Shown here: positions 30,680 through 39,863 of the stretch, one piece after another
How the letters are laid out: the number at the start of each line of letters is the position of its first letter
How positions within the stretch are numbered: position 1 is the stretch's first letter
NCBI GenBank assembly: GCA_016213695.1
Contig: JACQZV010000156.1
Coordinates: 1 to 44,411 of the forward strand
Source of the DNA: Acidobacteriota bacterium
GTDB taxonomy: Bacteria > Acidobacteriota > Vicinamibacteria > Vicinamibacterales > UBA2999
DNA length: 44,411 nucleotides
Direction of reading: 5' to 3'
Notes under the pieces: model-generated
Told to the model about the DNA's origin: nothing
Database searches by the model: none
Seen by the model: only the letters and a program-made list of their open reading frames with translations
Translations under genes and position numbers: made by a program

Positions 30680-30754
30680 TGACGGATTGACGGATCCGCG
30701 GATTGACGCGTGGCCAATCCGTCAATTCGTCAATCCGTCGGATCGTCAATTCAC
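30680..30754. repeat. Opposed 8-bp tandem arrays forming an inverted repeat
   Basis: The left half has octads TGACGGAT, TGACGGAT, CCGCGGAT, TGACGCGT (30680-30711). The right half has the complementary octads CAATCCGT, CAATTCGT, CAATCCGT, CGGATCGT, CAATTCAC (30715-30754). Together they can fold into an imperfect hairpin of about 26 bp. It fills the gap between the bactofilin gene and the next start codon and may act as a terminator or RNA-stability element. Confidence 0.7.
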
Positions 30755-30756
30755 CA

Positions 30757-31428
30757 GTGGCCCTTTCCGATCTGTTTGCCCGGCGCCGCAAGGAAGAGCA
30801 GGAGGCTGACGACCCGGTCCAGCCGACCATGGCGCTGGACAGGTTTCTCGCCGGCCTCAGCGGCCGTCCCCAGCCCGTACTCCTGGACCTCGGGCCCGTC
30901 GTCGGGTCCAATGTGACCTTCTTCGGCGAGGAGGTGGGTTGCAAGATCCTCGTCGAAGATCTCTCGAAGGACATCGATCGACACGTCGTCGAGGGGACCC
31001 TGGACGCGCTGCCGCTGTTCTTCGACACGCGGTTTCCGCAGGAGTCGGAGACGATCGACGGGATTCTCTGCTGGGATATCTTTGATTTTCTGGATCGGCC
31101 CGCGGCCGAGCGGCTCGCGCGGCAGCTGAAGCGCGTGCTCCGTCCCGACGGCACGCTGCTGGCATTTTTCAGCACGGCCGATCCCCGCTCGTCGGTCCGG
31201 CCGACCTACACCAAGCACGTCGTGATCGACCGTACGCACCTGCAGTACCGGCCGTACGCGGCGGGGCGCGCCAAGCAGCGGCCGCTCCTCAATCGCGACA
31301 TCCAGCGGTTGTTCGAACCGCTCAGGATTACCGAGAATTTTCTGCTCAAGACCAACCTGCGCGAGGTGCTGTTCCGCAAGCCGGCCGTGGCCCGCGTGTC
31401 GCCGGCGACGCCTCCGCCGGCCGAGTAA
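30757..31428 (+). CDS. Class I methyltransferase-like protein
   Basis: A 223-residue protein with a methyltransferase-like Rossmann core: PVLLDLGPVVGSNVTFFGEEVGCKILVEDLS resembles motif I and strand 2, and TIDGILCWDIFDFLDRPAAERLARQLKRVLRPDGTLLAFFS matches the strand 4/5 region of type 11 methyltransferases. The motif I loop is DLGPVVG instead of the usual GxGxG, so SAM binding is uncertain. No signal peptide. GTG 30757 directly follows the inverted repeat; no Shine-Dalgarno is seen. The next gene is a SAM hydrolase-family protein 9 nt downstream, a position that would suit paired SAM chemistry, though that is inference. Confidence 0.72.
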   Translation: MALSDLFARRRKEEQEADDPVQPTMALDRFLAGLSGRPQPVLLDLGPVVGSNVTFFGEEVGCKILVEDLSKDIDRHVVEGTLDALPLFFDTRFPQESETIDGILCWDIFDFLDRPAAERLARQLKRVLRPDGTLLAFFSTADPRSSVRPTYTKHVVIDRTHLQYRPYAAGRAKQRPLLNRDIQRLFEPLRITENFLLKTNLREVLFRKPAVARVSPATPPPAE

Positions 31429-31437
31429 CGCCGCCCG

Positions 31438-32229
31438 ATGGCGCGCCCCGTCATCGCCCTGCTGACCGACTTCGGTACCATCGATCACTATGCGGGCACC
31501 GTGAAAGGGGTCGTGCTCGGCGTGTGTCCGGAGGCGGCTGTGGTCGACATCACCCACGAGATTCCGCCGCATGACGTGCTGGCCGCCGCGCTGGAACTGG
31601 CGGCGGCCTACAAGTACTTCCCGCCGGGCACGGTGTTCCTCGTCGTCGTTGATCCCGGCGTGGGCTCGGCGCGGCGGGCCATGGCGGCCGAGGCGGGAGG
31701 GTATCGGTTCGTGGCGCCGGATAACGGCGTGCTGACGTTGGTATTCAGGGAGGTCCCGCCCAAGCGCGTCGTCGAGCTGACCGAGCGGCGGTACGCGCGG
31801 CCGAGCGTCAGCCGGACGTTCGAAGGGCGCGACCGGTTCGGTCCGGCGGCGGCGTGGCTGGCCAAGGGGATCGAACTGACCGCGTTCGGCCGCACGCTCG
31901 CGTCGTGGCAGTCGCTGGAGGTGCCGGAACCGTCGGTTGGCGATACGCAGATCGTCGCCGACGTGCTGCGCGTCGACCGGTTCGGCAACCTCGTGACGAA
32001 CCTCGATCGCCGCACCTTCGACCGCTTCGCGGGGGTCGGCGCCATCGAGATCGTCGCGGGACGCGAGGCGGTGGGGAAGGTCGTGGGCGCCTACGCCGAT
32101 GCGGAGGCCGGGTCGCTCTGTGCGCTGTTCGGCAGCACCGAGCATCTCGAGATCGCCGTCAGCGGCGGCAGCGCCGCCGCCCGGCTCGCGCTCGGGCGAG
32201 GCGCCCGGATCGCGATTGTGCGGCGCTAG
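31438..32229 (+). CDS. SAM hydroxide adenosyltransferase family (DUF62) protein, H-to-E variant
   Basis: A 263-residue member of the SAM-hydrolysing/halogenating family. The N-terminus IALLTDFGTIDHYAGTVKGVVL, the VVDPGVGSARRAM segment (Asp72, Arg79), APDNGVLT and the C-terminal DRFGNLVTNL are typical. Characterised SAM hydroxide adenosyltransferases use an Asp-Arg-His triad with the His in a TFHGRD motif; here the motif is TFEGRDRFGPAAAW, with Glu129 (GAA) in the His place. The Asp and Arg are kept. It may hydrolyse SAM differently, use another nucleophile, or be inactive. It follows the methyltransferase-like gene by 9 nt and precedes the acyl-CoA dehydrogenase. Confidence 0.85.
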   Translation: MARPVIALLTDFGTIDHYAGTVKGVVLGVCPEAAVVDITHEIPPHDVLAAALELAAAYKYFPPGTVFLVVVDPGVGSARRAMAAEAGGYRFVAPDNGVLTLVFREVPPKRVVELTERRYARPSVSRTFEGRDRFGPAAAWLAKGIELTAFGRTLASWQSLEVPEPSVGDTQIVADVLRVDRFGNLVTNLDRRTFDRFAGVGAIEIVAGREAVGKVVGAYADAEAGSLCALFGSTEHLEIAVSGGSAAARLALGRGARIAIVRR

Positions 32230-32235
32230 ATGTGG

Positions 32236-32241
32236 TACGTT
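32236..32241 (+). promoter_or_regulatory. TACGTT -10-like element for the acyl-CoA dehydrogenase
   Basis: TACGTT ends 7 nt before ATG 32249, just past the stop of the SAM hydrolase-family gene. No Shine-Dalgarno is seen. Confidence 0.4.
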
Positions 32242-32248
32242 TGCCCGG

Positions 32249-33460
32249 ATGGTCAGTTTTGAATTGACCGACGATCATCGGCTGCTCGAGCAGTCGATCC
32301 GCGAGTGGGCGGGCCGCGAGGTCGCGCCTCGCATTCACGATCTCGATCGGGCGCACCGCTTCGATCCGGGGATCGTGCCGCAGATGGCGTCCCTGGGGCT
32401 CCTCGGCATCTCGGTGCCCGCCGAGTACGGGGGCGCCGGCATGGATTACATCGCGCTCGGCCTGGCCTGTGAGGAGCTCGAGTACGTCGATACCTCGCTG
32501 CGCGTCATCCTGTCGGTCCATACGGCGCTGAATTCCCTGACGCTGCTCGCCTGGGGGACCGAGGACCAGAAGCAGCGCTATCTGGTGCCGCAGGCGCAGG
32601 GTACCCGGCTCGCCTCGTACGGCCTGACGGAGCCCTCGGCGGGCAGCGACGCGCGCGGCATTCAGACCGTGGCGATTCGCCGCGGCGATCGCTACGTCCT
32701 GACGGGCGAGAAGATGTGGATCTCACTCGCCGACGTCGCGGACCAGTTCCTCGTGTTTGCCTGGACCGACCTCGAAAAGAAGAAGCAGCGGGATCCCACC
32801 GGGATCAGCGCGTTCATCGTCGAGCGGGCGTACAAGGGCTTCTCGAGCGGGACGCTCACCGAGAAGTGGGGCATCCTCGCCGGTAATACCGGCTTCTTCA
32901 AGATGGACGACGTCGAGGTGCCGCGGGAGAATCTGGTGGGGCGCGAAGGCGAAGGGTTCAAGATTGCGATGTTCGCGCTCGACCAGGGGCGCTATACGGT
33001 GGCCGCCGGCGCGACCGGTCTGATTCGCGCCTGCCGTGACGCGAGCGTCGCCTACGCGGGGACCCGTAAGGCCTTCGGGGTCGAGATCGGCTCGCACCAG
33101 CTCGTCAAGGAGATGATCGCGCAGATGGAGTCGGACTACGAGGCGGCGCGGCTCCTGTGGCTGCGCGCCGGCTGGCTGAAGAATCTGGGACGGCGCAATA
33201 CGAAGGAGACGGGCCTGGCCAAGTGGTTTGCCACGGTCGCCTCGGAGCGCGCGGCCAGTGACGCCGTGCAGGTCCACGGGGCGAACGGCTATTCGGACGA
33301 ATATCCGGTCGGCCGCTTCTACCGGAACTGCAAGGGCGCGGTGATCTACGAGGGCACGCGCGAAATTCACAAGATCATGCAGGCCGATTACCTGCTCGGG
33401 TACCGCACGGATCGCCCGGCCCGCTGCACGCTGCCGGCCTGGACACGGGAGACGCCATGA
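32249..33460 (+). CDS. Acyl-CoA dehydrogenase
   Basis: A 403-residue FAD-dependent acyl-CoA dehydrogenase that introduces the alpha-beta double bond. It has [27 protein letters not shown] (flavin contact), [26 protein letters not shown], and the catalytic-base motif [17 protein letters not shown] (Glu368). Family comparison points to short- or medium-chain or glutaryl-CoA-like enzymes; the substrate is not certain. The start is ATG 32249 with a TACGTT box 7 nt upstream. Its TGA overlaps the glpX ATG (ATGA, 33457-33460). Confidence 0.93.
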   Translation: MVSFELTDDHRLLEQSIREWAGREVAPRIHDLDRAHRFDPGIVPQMASLGLLGISVPAEYGGAGMDYIALGLACEELEYVDTSLRVILSVHTALNSLTLLAWGTEDQKQRYLVPQAQGTRLASYGLTEPSAGSDARGIQTVAIRRGDRYVLTGEKMWISLADVADQFLVFAWTDLEKKKQRDPTGISAFIVERAYKGFSSGTLTEKWGILAGNTGFFKMDDVEVPRENLVGREGEGFKIAMFALDQGRYTVAAGATGLIRACRDASVAYAGTRKAFGVEIGSHQLVKEMIAQMESDYEAARLLWLRAGWLKNLGRRNTKETGLAKWFATVASERAASDAVQVHGANGYSDEYPVGRFYRNCKGAVIYEGTREIHKIMQADYLLGYRTDRPARCTLPAWTRETP

Positions 33461-34509
33461 CCATTTCACGGACCGTCGATGCAGCGGACGCGCGCGCGAA
33501 GGGCTCGCCCACCCGAAAGACCATGGACGCCGACCTTTCGCTCGATTTCCTGCGCGTCGTGGAGCAGGCGGCCATCGCGTGCGCCCAGACGATGGGCCAG
33601 GGCGACCGGCACAAATCAGACCAGGTGGCGGTCGAAGCCATGCGCCACGTCATGGACTCAGTGCCGATCGACGGTACGATCGTGATCGGCGAGGGGGAAC
33701 GCGACGAGGCGCCGATGCTCTACATCGGCGAGAAGGTCGGCATGGCGCACAAGGCGCCGAACGGCCGTGTGTATCCGCAGGTCGATATCGCCGTCGATCC
33801 GCTCGAGGGCACCAATCTCTGCGCGACCGGCGCGCCCAACGCGATTGCCGTGCTCGCGGCCTCCGAGCGCGGCGGGCTCCTGCACGCACCTGACCTCTAC
33901 ATGGAGAAGCTCGTAGTGGGGCCGAGCTCCAGGGACGTGGTCGATCTCGACGCGCCGGTGCGCTTCAACCTGCGGGCGATTGCGCAGGCGCTGGGCCGCC
34001 GCGTCGAGGATCTCGTCATCATCGTGCTCGATCGGCCGCGCCACAAGGACCTGATCGACGAGATCCGCACCACCGGCGCCCGCATCCGGCTCATCGGCGA
34101 CGGCGACCTGTCGGCCGGGATTGCGGCGGCGGTGGTCGGCAGCGGCGTGCACGCGGTCATGGGGACCGGGGGGGCGCCCGAAGGGGTGCTGACGGCCGCG
34201 GCCATGCGGTGCCTGAACGGCGAGATTTTCGCGCGGCTCGTGATCAACAAGCCGGCGGACGAGGAGCGGTGCCGGGCGATGGGCATCACGGATTTCAGAC
34301 GCGTATACCGGTCGAAGGACTTGGCCTCGGGTGAGCGGATCATCTTTGCCGCCTGCGGGGTGACCGACGGCACGCTGATGCGGGGCGTGCGCTTTTTCGG
34401 CGAGGGGACGCGCACCACGTCGCTCATCATGCAGACGCATCCCCACCAGATCAGGTTCATCGACAGCATCCAGATCGATCCGAGCAAAGACGTCAAGATT
34501 CGATTCTGA
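33457..34509 (+). CDS. glpX: Fructose-1,6-bisphosphatase class II
   Basis: A 350-residue GlpX-type FBPase that hydrolyses fructose 1,6-bisphosphate in gluconeogenesis. Metal/substrate motifs [11 protein letters not shown] (78-88) and VDPLEGTN (113-120) are diagnostic, with [15 protein letters not shown] later. A short N-terminal extension (about 25 residues) precedes the core. Overlaps the acyl-CoA dehydrogenase by 4 bp. Together they would link fatty-acid oxidation and gluconeogenesis; that is inference from position. An MFS transporter gene follows 1 nt after the stop. Confidence 0.95.
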   Translation: MTISRTVDAADARAKGSPTRKTMDADLSLDFLRVVEQAAIACAQTMGQGDRHKSDQVAVEAMRHVMDSVPIDGTIVIGEGERDEAPMLYIGEKVGMAHKAPNGRVYPQVDIAVDPLEGTNLCATGAPNAIAVLAASERGGLLHAPDLYMEKLVVGPSSRDVVDLDAPVRFNLRAIAQALGRRVEDLVIIVLDRPRHKDLIDEIRTTGARIRLIGDGDLSAGIAAAVVGSGVHAVMGTGGAPEGVLTAAAMRCLNGEIFARLVINKPADEERCRAMGITDFRRVYRSKDLASGERIIFAACGVTDGTLMRGVRFFGEGTRTTSLIMQTHPHQIRFIDSIQIDPSKDVKIRF

Positions 34510-34510
34510 C

Positions 34511-35725
34511 GTGCATTCCTGGAAGCGTAATCAGACGGCGGTCACCGCCGCCGCCTTCGTCGGATTCACGGGCTTCACGCTGGTGATGCCGTTTCTCCCT
34601 CTCTACATCCGGCAGCTCGGTGTCACCGACGTCGGGGAGATCGCGCTGTGGACCGGCGTGACGCTCGGCGTGTCGCCGGCCATCGCGGCGCTGACGGCAC
34701 CGCTCTGGGGCCGCGTCGGCGACCGGTTCGGCAGCAAGCTGCTCGTGCAGCGCTCGCTCATCAGCTTCATCTTCGCGATGAGCGCGATGGCGTATGCCAC
34801 CAAGGCATGGCATCTGTTCGCGCTTCGCGCGCTGCAGGGGTTCTTTGCCGGGTACGGGCCGCTGACGCTGTCGATGGCCGCCCGTTCGGCGCCGCGCGAG
34901 AAGCTGGCGGTCGCCATCGGTGCCGTCCAGACGGCGCAGCGGATGGGCCCGGCGGTCGGCCCGATCATCGGCGGCATCCTGGCGCCGCTCTTCGGCCTGC
35001 GGAATTCGTTCTTCGTCGCCGCCGGCTTCTACGCGATCGCGTTCGTCGTGGTGACGGTGCTCTATCGTGAACCGCCGCGCGTCGCACGGGGCGCCGGCGA
35101 CCGGCCCAAGACGCCGCTCGCGTCAATTTTCGCCTTCGAGAATTTTCTGCTGGTCATGGGCGTGATCTTCGGCCTGCAGCTCGTGGATCGGAGCTTCGGA
35201 CCGGTGCTGCCCCTCTACCTCGGGCAGGTGGGTTACTCGGCGGCCGACGTGCCGATGGTCGCCGGAGTCCTCTTCTCGGTGCTGGCCCTCACGGCGGCGT
35301 TCGGCCACCATCTGTCGGGCCGGCTGCTCGGGAAGCACACGCCCCGGCTGGTGATCGTGTGGGCGGTGCTCATCGGCGCGGTCGCGCTGGGCCTGTTCAC
35401 GCTCACCCGCGGCATCTGGCTCATGGGCGCGTCGATGGCGGTGGTCGGCCTGTGCATCGGCACGTCGATCACGACGGCGTTTGCCGCCGGCGGGGCGGTC
35501 ATTCCCGAGGAGGTGCACGCCACGGCGTTCGGGTTTCTCACGTTCGCGTCGCTGAGCGGTGTCGCCATCAGTCCCGTGCTGGCGGGCCTGCTCGCCGCGC
35601 ACACCCTGGCCGGCGTCTTCGTGACCGCCGCGAGCATCCTGGCGATTCTCGCGGTCGTCGTGCGACGGGTGATGGTCGAGCGCGCGCTGCCGGTGGAATC
35701 GGCGCCGGCGGTGGAAGAAAGCTGA
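34511..35725 (+). CDS. MFS transporter (multidrug-type)
   Basis: A 404-residue major facilitator protein with about 12 membrane segments. It has the loop 2-3 signature GRVGDRFGSKLL (family motif GxxxDRxGRK-like) and the repeated half in the C-terminal part (GHHLSGRLLGKHTPRL). Features such as GVTLGVSPAIAALTAPLWG and AQRMGPAVGPIIGGIL place it near drug/proton antiporters of the DHA1 type; the substrate is unknown. GTG 34511 follows the glpX stop by 1 nt. The same-strand hflX gene begins 1 nt after the stop. Confidence 0.9.
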   Translation: MHSWKRNQTAVTAAAFVGFTGFTLVMPFLPLYIRQLGVTDVGEIALWTGVTLGVSPAIAALTAPLWGRVGDRFGSKLLVQRSLISFIFAMSAMAYATKAWHLFALRALQGFFAGYGPLTLSMAARSAPREKLAVAIGAVQTAQRMGPAVGPIIGGILAPLFGLRNSFFVAAGFYAIAFVVVTVLYREPPRVARGAGDRPKTPLASIFAFENFLLVMGVIFGLQLVDRSFGPVLPLYLGQVGYSAADVPMVAGVLFSVLALTAAFGHHLSGRLLGKHTPRLVIVWAVLIGAVALGLFTLTRGIWLMGASMAVVGLCIGTSITTAFAAGGAVIPEEVHATAFGFLTFASLSGVAISPVLAGLLAAHTLAGVFVTAASILAILAVVVRRVMVERALPVESAPAVEES

Positions 35726-35726
35726 A

Positions 35727-37013
35727 GTGCCTCCACCGAAAGCCGAACGCGCGGCGCTGGTCGGTCTGATCACCGGCTCGGCGCGACGTGTCGACGCCGC
35801 CTCCTCCCTGGACGAACTGGCGGGCCTGGCCGACGCCGCCGGCGCCGAGGTCGTGCTCCGCGTCCTGCAGGAACGGCCGAGGCCCGATCCGGCGACCTTC
35901 ATCGGCAGCGGCAAGGCCACAGCGCTCGCGGGCGCGTGCGCGGAGGCGGATGTCGACGTGGTGATCTTCGACAACGAGCTGACGCCCGCGCAGCTCCGGC
36001 AGCTCGAGGAGAAGGTCGAGCGCAAGGTGCTCGACCGCACGCAGCTCATCCTGGACATCTTCGCGAGCCGCGCGCGCACTCGGGAAGGCAAGTGGCAGGT
36101 GGAGCTCGCGCAGCTCAAGTACCTGCTGCCGCGGCTGGTCGGCGCCGGGACCGCGCTGTCTCGGCTCGGCGGCGGCATCGGCACGCGGGGGCCCGGCGAG
36201 ACCAAGCTCGAGACCGACCGCCGCCGCATCCGCACGCGCATCGCGACGATCCAGCGCGACATCGACCAGGTGCGGCAGCGCCGCGCGCAGCTCCGCGAGC
36301 GGCGGCACAAGCAGTCGGTGCCGACCGTGGCGCTCGTGGGCTATACCAACGCCGGCAAGACGACCCTGTTCAACCGGATGACGCGGGAGCGGGCCGCCGC
36401 GTCCGACGCGCTCTTCGTCACGCTCGATCCGTTGCTGCGGCAGGTGCGCCTGCCGGATCGGCGCGAGCTGCTGCTGTCGGATACGGTCGGCTTCATCGAT
36501 CGCCTGCCGCACACGCTGGTGGCGGCCTTTCGCGCGACGCTCGAAGAGGTGGCGGCGGCCGACCTCGCCCTCCACGTGATTGACGCCGCGTCGCCCGAGA
36601 AGGAGCGTCAGATGGCGGCGGTGCGGCGCGTCCTGGAGGAGGTCGGCGCCGCCCACGTGCCTGTCCTCGACGTCTACAACAAGACCGACGCCATCACGGG
36701 CGATGAGGGCCGCCGGCTGGCCGACCGCGATCCGGCGGCCGCGTTGATTTCCGCCCGGACCGGCAAGGGCGTGAACGAGCTGGTGCAGATGGTCGCGTCG
36801 CGGCTGGCGCTCGACACGCGACGCATTACTATTACCTTCGACAGTGCGAAGGCGTTCGATCGGGAACAGATCGCGCGGCTGTATCGGGTGGCCCGCGTCG
36901 TCAGCCACGTGGCCGCCAACGGGCGCGTGGTGATTGAGGCCGATGTGCCGCGACGGTACATTGCCCGGCTGACGACACCCGACAGGGCGGGAGACGGCGT
37001 CGATGTGGGGTAG
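35727..37013 (+). CDS. hflX: Ribosome-associated GTPase HflX
   Basis: A 428-residue GTPase that splits stalled or hibernating 70S ribosomes. The N-terminal HflX domain (residues 1-195) includes FIGSGKATAL, FDNELTPAQLRQLEE, DRTQLILDIFASRARTREGK and GGGIGTRGPGETKLE. The G domain has G1 GYTNAGKT (205-212), G3 DTVGFIDRLPHTLV and G4 NKTD. The length is typical. Start GTG 35727 (MPPPKAERAALVG). The stop overlaps the next ATG by 11 bp. Confidence 0.95.
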   Translation: MPPPKAERAALVGLITGSARRVDAASSLDELAGLADAAGAEVVLRVLQERPRPDPATFIGSGKATALAGACAEADVDVVIFDNELTPAQLRQLEEKVERKVLDRTQLILDIFASRARTREGKWQVELAQLKYLLPRLVGAGTALSRLGGGIGTRGPGETKLETDRRRIRTRIATIQRDIDQVRQRRAQLRERRHKQSVPTVALVGYTNAGKTTLFNRMTRERAAASDALFVTLDPLLRQVRLPDRRELLLSDTVGFIDRLPHTLVAAFRATLEEVAAADLALHVIDAASPEKERQMAAVRRVLEEVGAAHVPVLDVYNKTDAITGDEGRRLADRDPAAALISARTGKGVNELVQMVASRLALDTRRITITFDSAKAFDREQIARLYRVARVVSHVAANGRVVIEADVPRRYIARLTTPDRAGDGVDVG

Positions 37014-38355
37014 GTGCAGGTTCGTGTTGGCGTGTGCCCTCGGGTGCATGGCGGCCGCGTGCGCGGCGCGGACGACGCCGCCACCGCCGGGCGCCCCGGC
37101 GTTCCCCGAGTTCGTGTACCCGGCCGTTCCGCCGGGCGTCGGCGGAGCGGATGATGCCGGCCGCATCGACCGCGGCTGGCGGTTCCTGCAGGGCAGCGAC
37201 CTGCCGAGCGCCGACCGCGAATTTGCCGCTGCCGTGAAGCGCTCGCCGGCGCTGTATCCGGCGCGGGCCGGCAGCGCGTACGTGGCGCTTGGCGGCGGCC
37301 GGCTCGATCAGGCGCTCGCATCGTACGACGCCGCGCTCCGGGCGGCGCCGGCCTACGTGCCGGCGCTCGTCGGCCGCGGCCAGACGCTGCTCGCGCTCAC
37401 GCGCGACGGGGAGGCGCTCGACGCCTTCGAGGCGGCGCTGGAGGTCGACGGATCGCTGGCTGAGGTGCGGCGCCGGGTGGACGTGCTGCGGTTCCGCGGG
37501 TTGCAGGAGCTCATCGACGCCGCGCGGGCGGCGGCGGCGGCCGGCCGGATGGATGAGGCGGTTCGTGCCTATGAGAAGGCGATGGCCGCGTCGCCGGACA
37601 GCGCGTTTCTCTATCGCGAACTCGGCCTGCTGGTACGGCGCCAGGGCCGCGCGGACGCGGCGCTCACGTTATTCCAGCGCGCCGCCGGGCTCGACGCCGG
37701 GGACGCGGCGTCGCTCGTGCAGATGGGCGACCTGCTCGAGGGACGGCAGGACTTCGCGGGCGCGGAGGCGGCGTACCGGCGCGCGGCGGACGTCGAGCCC
37801 GGGCCCGATCTCAGCGCCCGGATTGCCGCGCTCGGCGAGCGGGCACGCGATGCGCGGCTGCCCGCCGAGTTCCGCGCCATCGGCGGCCTGCCGCAGGTCG
37901 CCCGCGGCGATCTGGCGGCGCTGATTGGCGTGCAGCTGGAGGGCGTCCTCCGCACGGCACCTGCACGGGAAGTCGTCGTGACCGATGTCTCGGGCGATTG
38001 GGCGGAGCCCTGGATTACCGACGTCGCCAGGGCGGGCGTCATGGAGCCGTTTGCGAACCATACCTTCCAGCCGCGGGCGCCAATCACGCGCGCCGATCTG
38101 GCCGGGGCGGTGAGCCGCGTGGTGACCCTGCTGGCGGCGAGCGAGCCGGCGCTCAGGGCCCACCTGACCGCGCGCCCGGCCATCGCCGACATGCCCGCCG
38201 GCCACCTGAGCTATCCGGCCGCCTCCGTGGCGGTGGCCTCCGGGGTGATGCCGCTCGGGCCGGGCGGTCGATTCGATATCGCCCGGGCGGTATCGGGCGC
38301 CGAGGCCGCCGCCGTCGTCGGCCGGCTGCGCGGCCTCGCCGCTGCCGGGCGTTGA
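37003..38355 (+). CDS. TPR and S-layer-homology (SLH) domain protein, probable lipoprotein
   Basis: A 450-residue exported protein. The first ~21 residues (MWGRCRFVLACALGCMAAACA) look like a lipoprotein signal with a possible lipobox ending at Cys20. Residues about 55-290 are TPR repeats (GWRFLQGSDLPSADREFAAAVKRSPALYPARAG; ALASYDAALRAAPAYVPALVGRG; AVRAYEKAMAASPDSAFLYRELG; LFQRAAGLDAGDAASLVQMGD). Residues about 320-440 contain an SLH motif (DVSGDWAEPWITDVARAGVMEPFANHTFQPRAPITRADLAGAVSRVV), which can anchor to cell-wall polymers. It probably organises proteins at the outer envelope. It overlaps hflX by 11 bp and is followed by pgsA 6 nt later. Confidence 0.85.
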   Translation: MWGRCRFVLACALGCMAAACAARTTPPPPGAPAFPEFVYPAVPPGVGGADDAGRIDRGWRFLQGSDLPSADREFAAAVKRSPALYPARAGSAYVALGGGRLDQALASYDAALRAAPAYVPALVGRGQTLLALTRDGEALDAFEAALEVDGSLAEVRRRVDVLRFRGLQELIDAARAAAAAGRMDEAVRAYEKAMAASPDSAFLYRELGLLVRRQGRADAALTLFQRAAGLDAGDAASLVQMGDLLEGRQDFAGAEAAYRRAADVEPGPDLSARIAALGERARDARLPAEFRAIGGLPQVARGDLAALIGVQLEGVLRTAPAREVVVTDVSGDWAEPWITDVARAGVMEPFANHTFQPRAPITRADLAGAVSRVVTLLAASEPALRAHLTARPAIADMPAGHLSYPAASVAVASGVMPLGPGGRFDIARAVSGAEAAAVVGRLRGLAAAGR

Positions 38356-38361
38356 GCGGCC

Positions 38362-38943
<582 letters not shown>

Positions 38944-39863
38944 AGTACTCGACGGTTCGGAGGAGTCCCTCCTCGAGGCCGACCCTTGGCTCCCAGCCGA
39001 GCTGCGTCCGCGCGCGGGTGATGTCGGGTCGCCGCTGCTTCGGGTCGTCCACGGGAAGCGGCCGGTAGATGATGCGGCTCGGCGACGCGATCAGCCGGAT
39101 GATGGTGCGGGCGATCTCTGCGATCGTGACTTCGTGCGGGTTGCCGATGTTGACCGGGTCGGTGGTCTCGGACTCGAGCAGCCGGAGCACGCCGTCAACG
39201 AGGTCGCTGACGTAACAGAAGCTGCGCGTCTGGGTGCCATCGCCGAACACGGTGACGTCCTCGCCGGCAAGCGCCTGCGACATGAACGCCGGCACGGCGC
39301 GGCCGTCGCGCAGGCGCATCCGCGGCCCGTAGGTGTTGAAGATCCGGACGATCCGTGTGTCCAGGCCGTGCGCGCGGTGGTACGCGCCGGTGAGCGCTTC
39401 GGCAAAGCGCTTGGCCTCGTCGTACACGCCGCGCGGGCCGATCGGGTTGACGTGCCCCCAGTACGTTTCCTTCTGCGGGTGCTCGAGCGGGTCGCCGTAG
39501 ACCTCCGAGGTGGAGGCGAGCACGAACCGCGCCCGCTTGGCGAGTGCGAGGCCGAGCGCATTGTGCGTGCCGAGGGATCCGACCTTCAGCGTCTGGATCG
39601 GCAGTTCGAGGTAGTCGATCGGGCTGGCCGGGCTCGCCCAGTGCAGGACGGCGTCGACCGCCCCGGGGACGTCGATGTAGCGCGTGACGTCGTGCCGGAC
39701 GAACTGGAACGCCCGGCCGTGGAGATGCTCGAGATTGGCAAGGTCGCCCGTGACCAGATTGTCGACGCCGAGGACGGCGTGGCCGCGGTCGAGCAGGGCG
39801 TCGCAGAGATGCGAGCCGAGGAAGCCCGCGGCGCCGGTCACGACGACTCTCATCGGAGCAAGA

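Noticed and set aside
35568-37166. 532-codon minus-strand frame over hflX
   Set aside because: Antisense shadow of hflX and the TPR-SLH gene; no recognisable domain.
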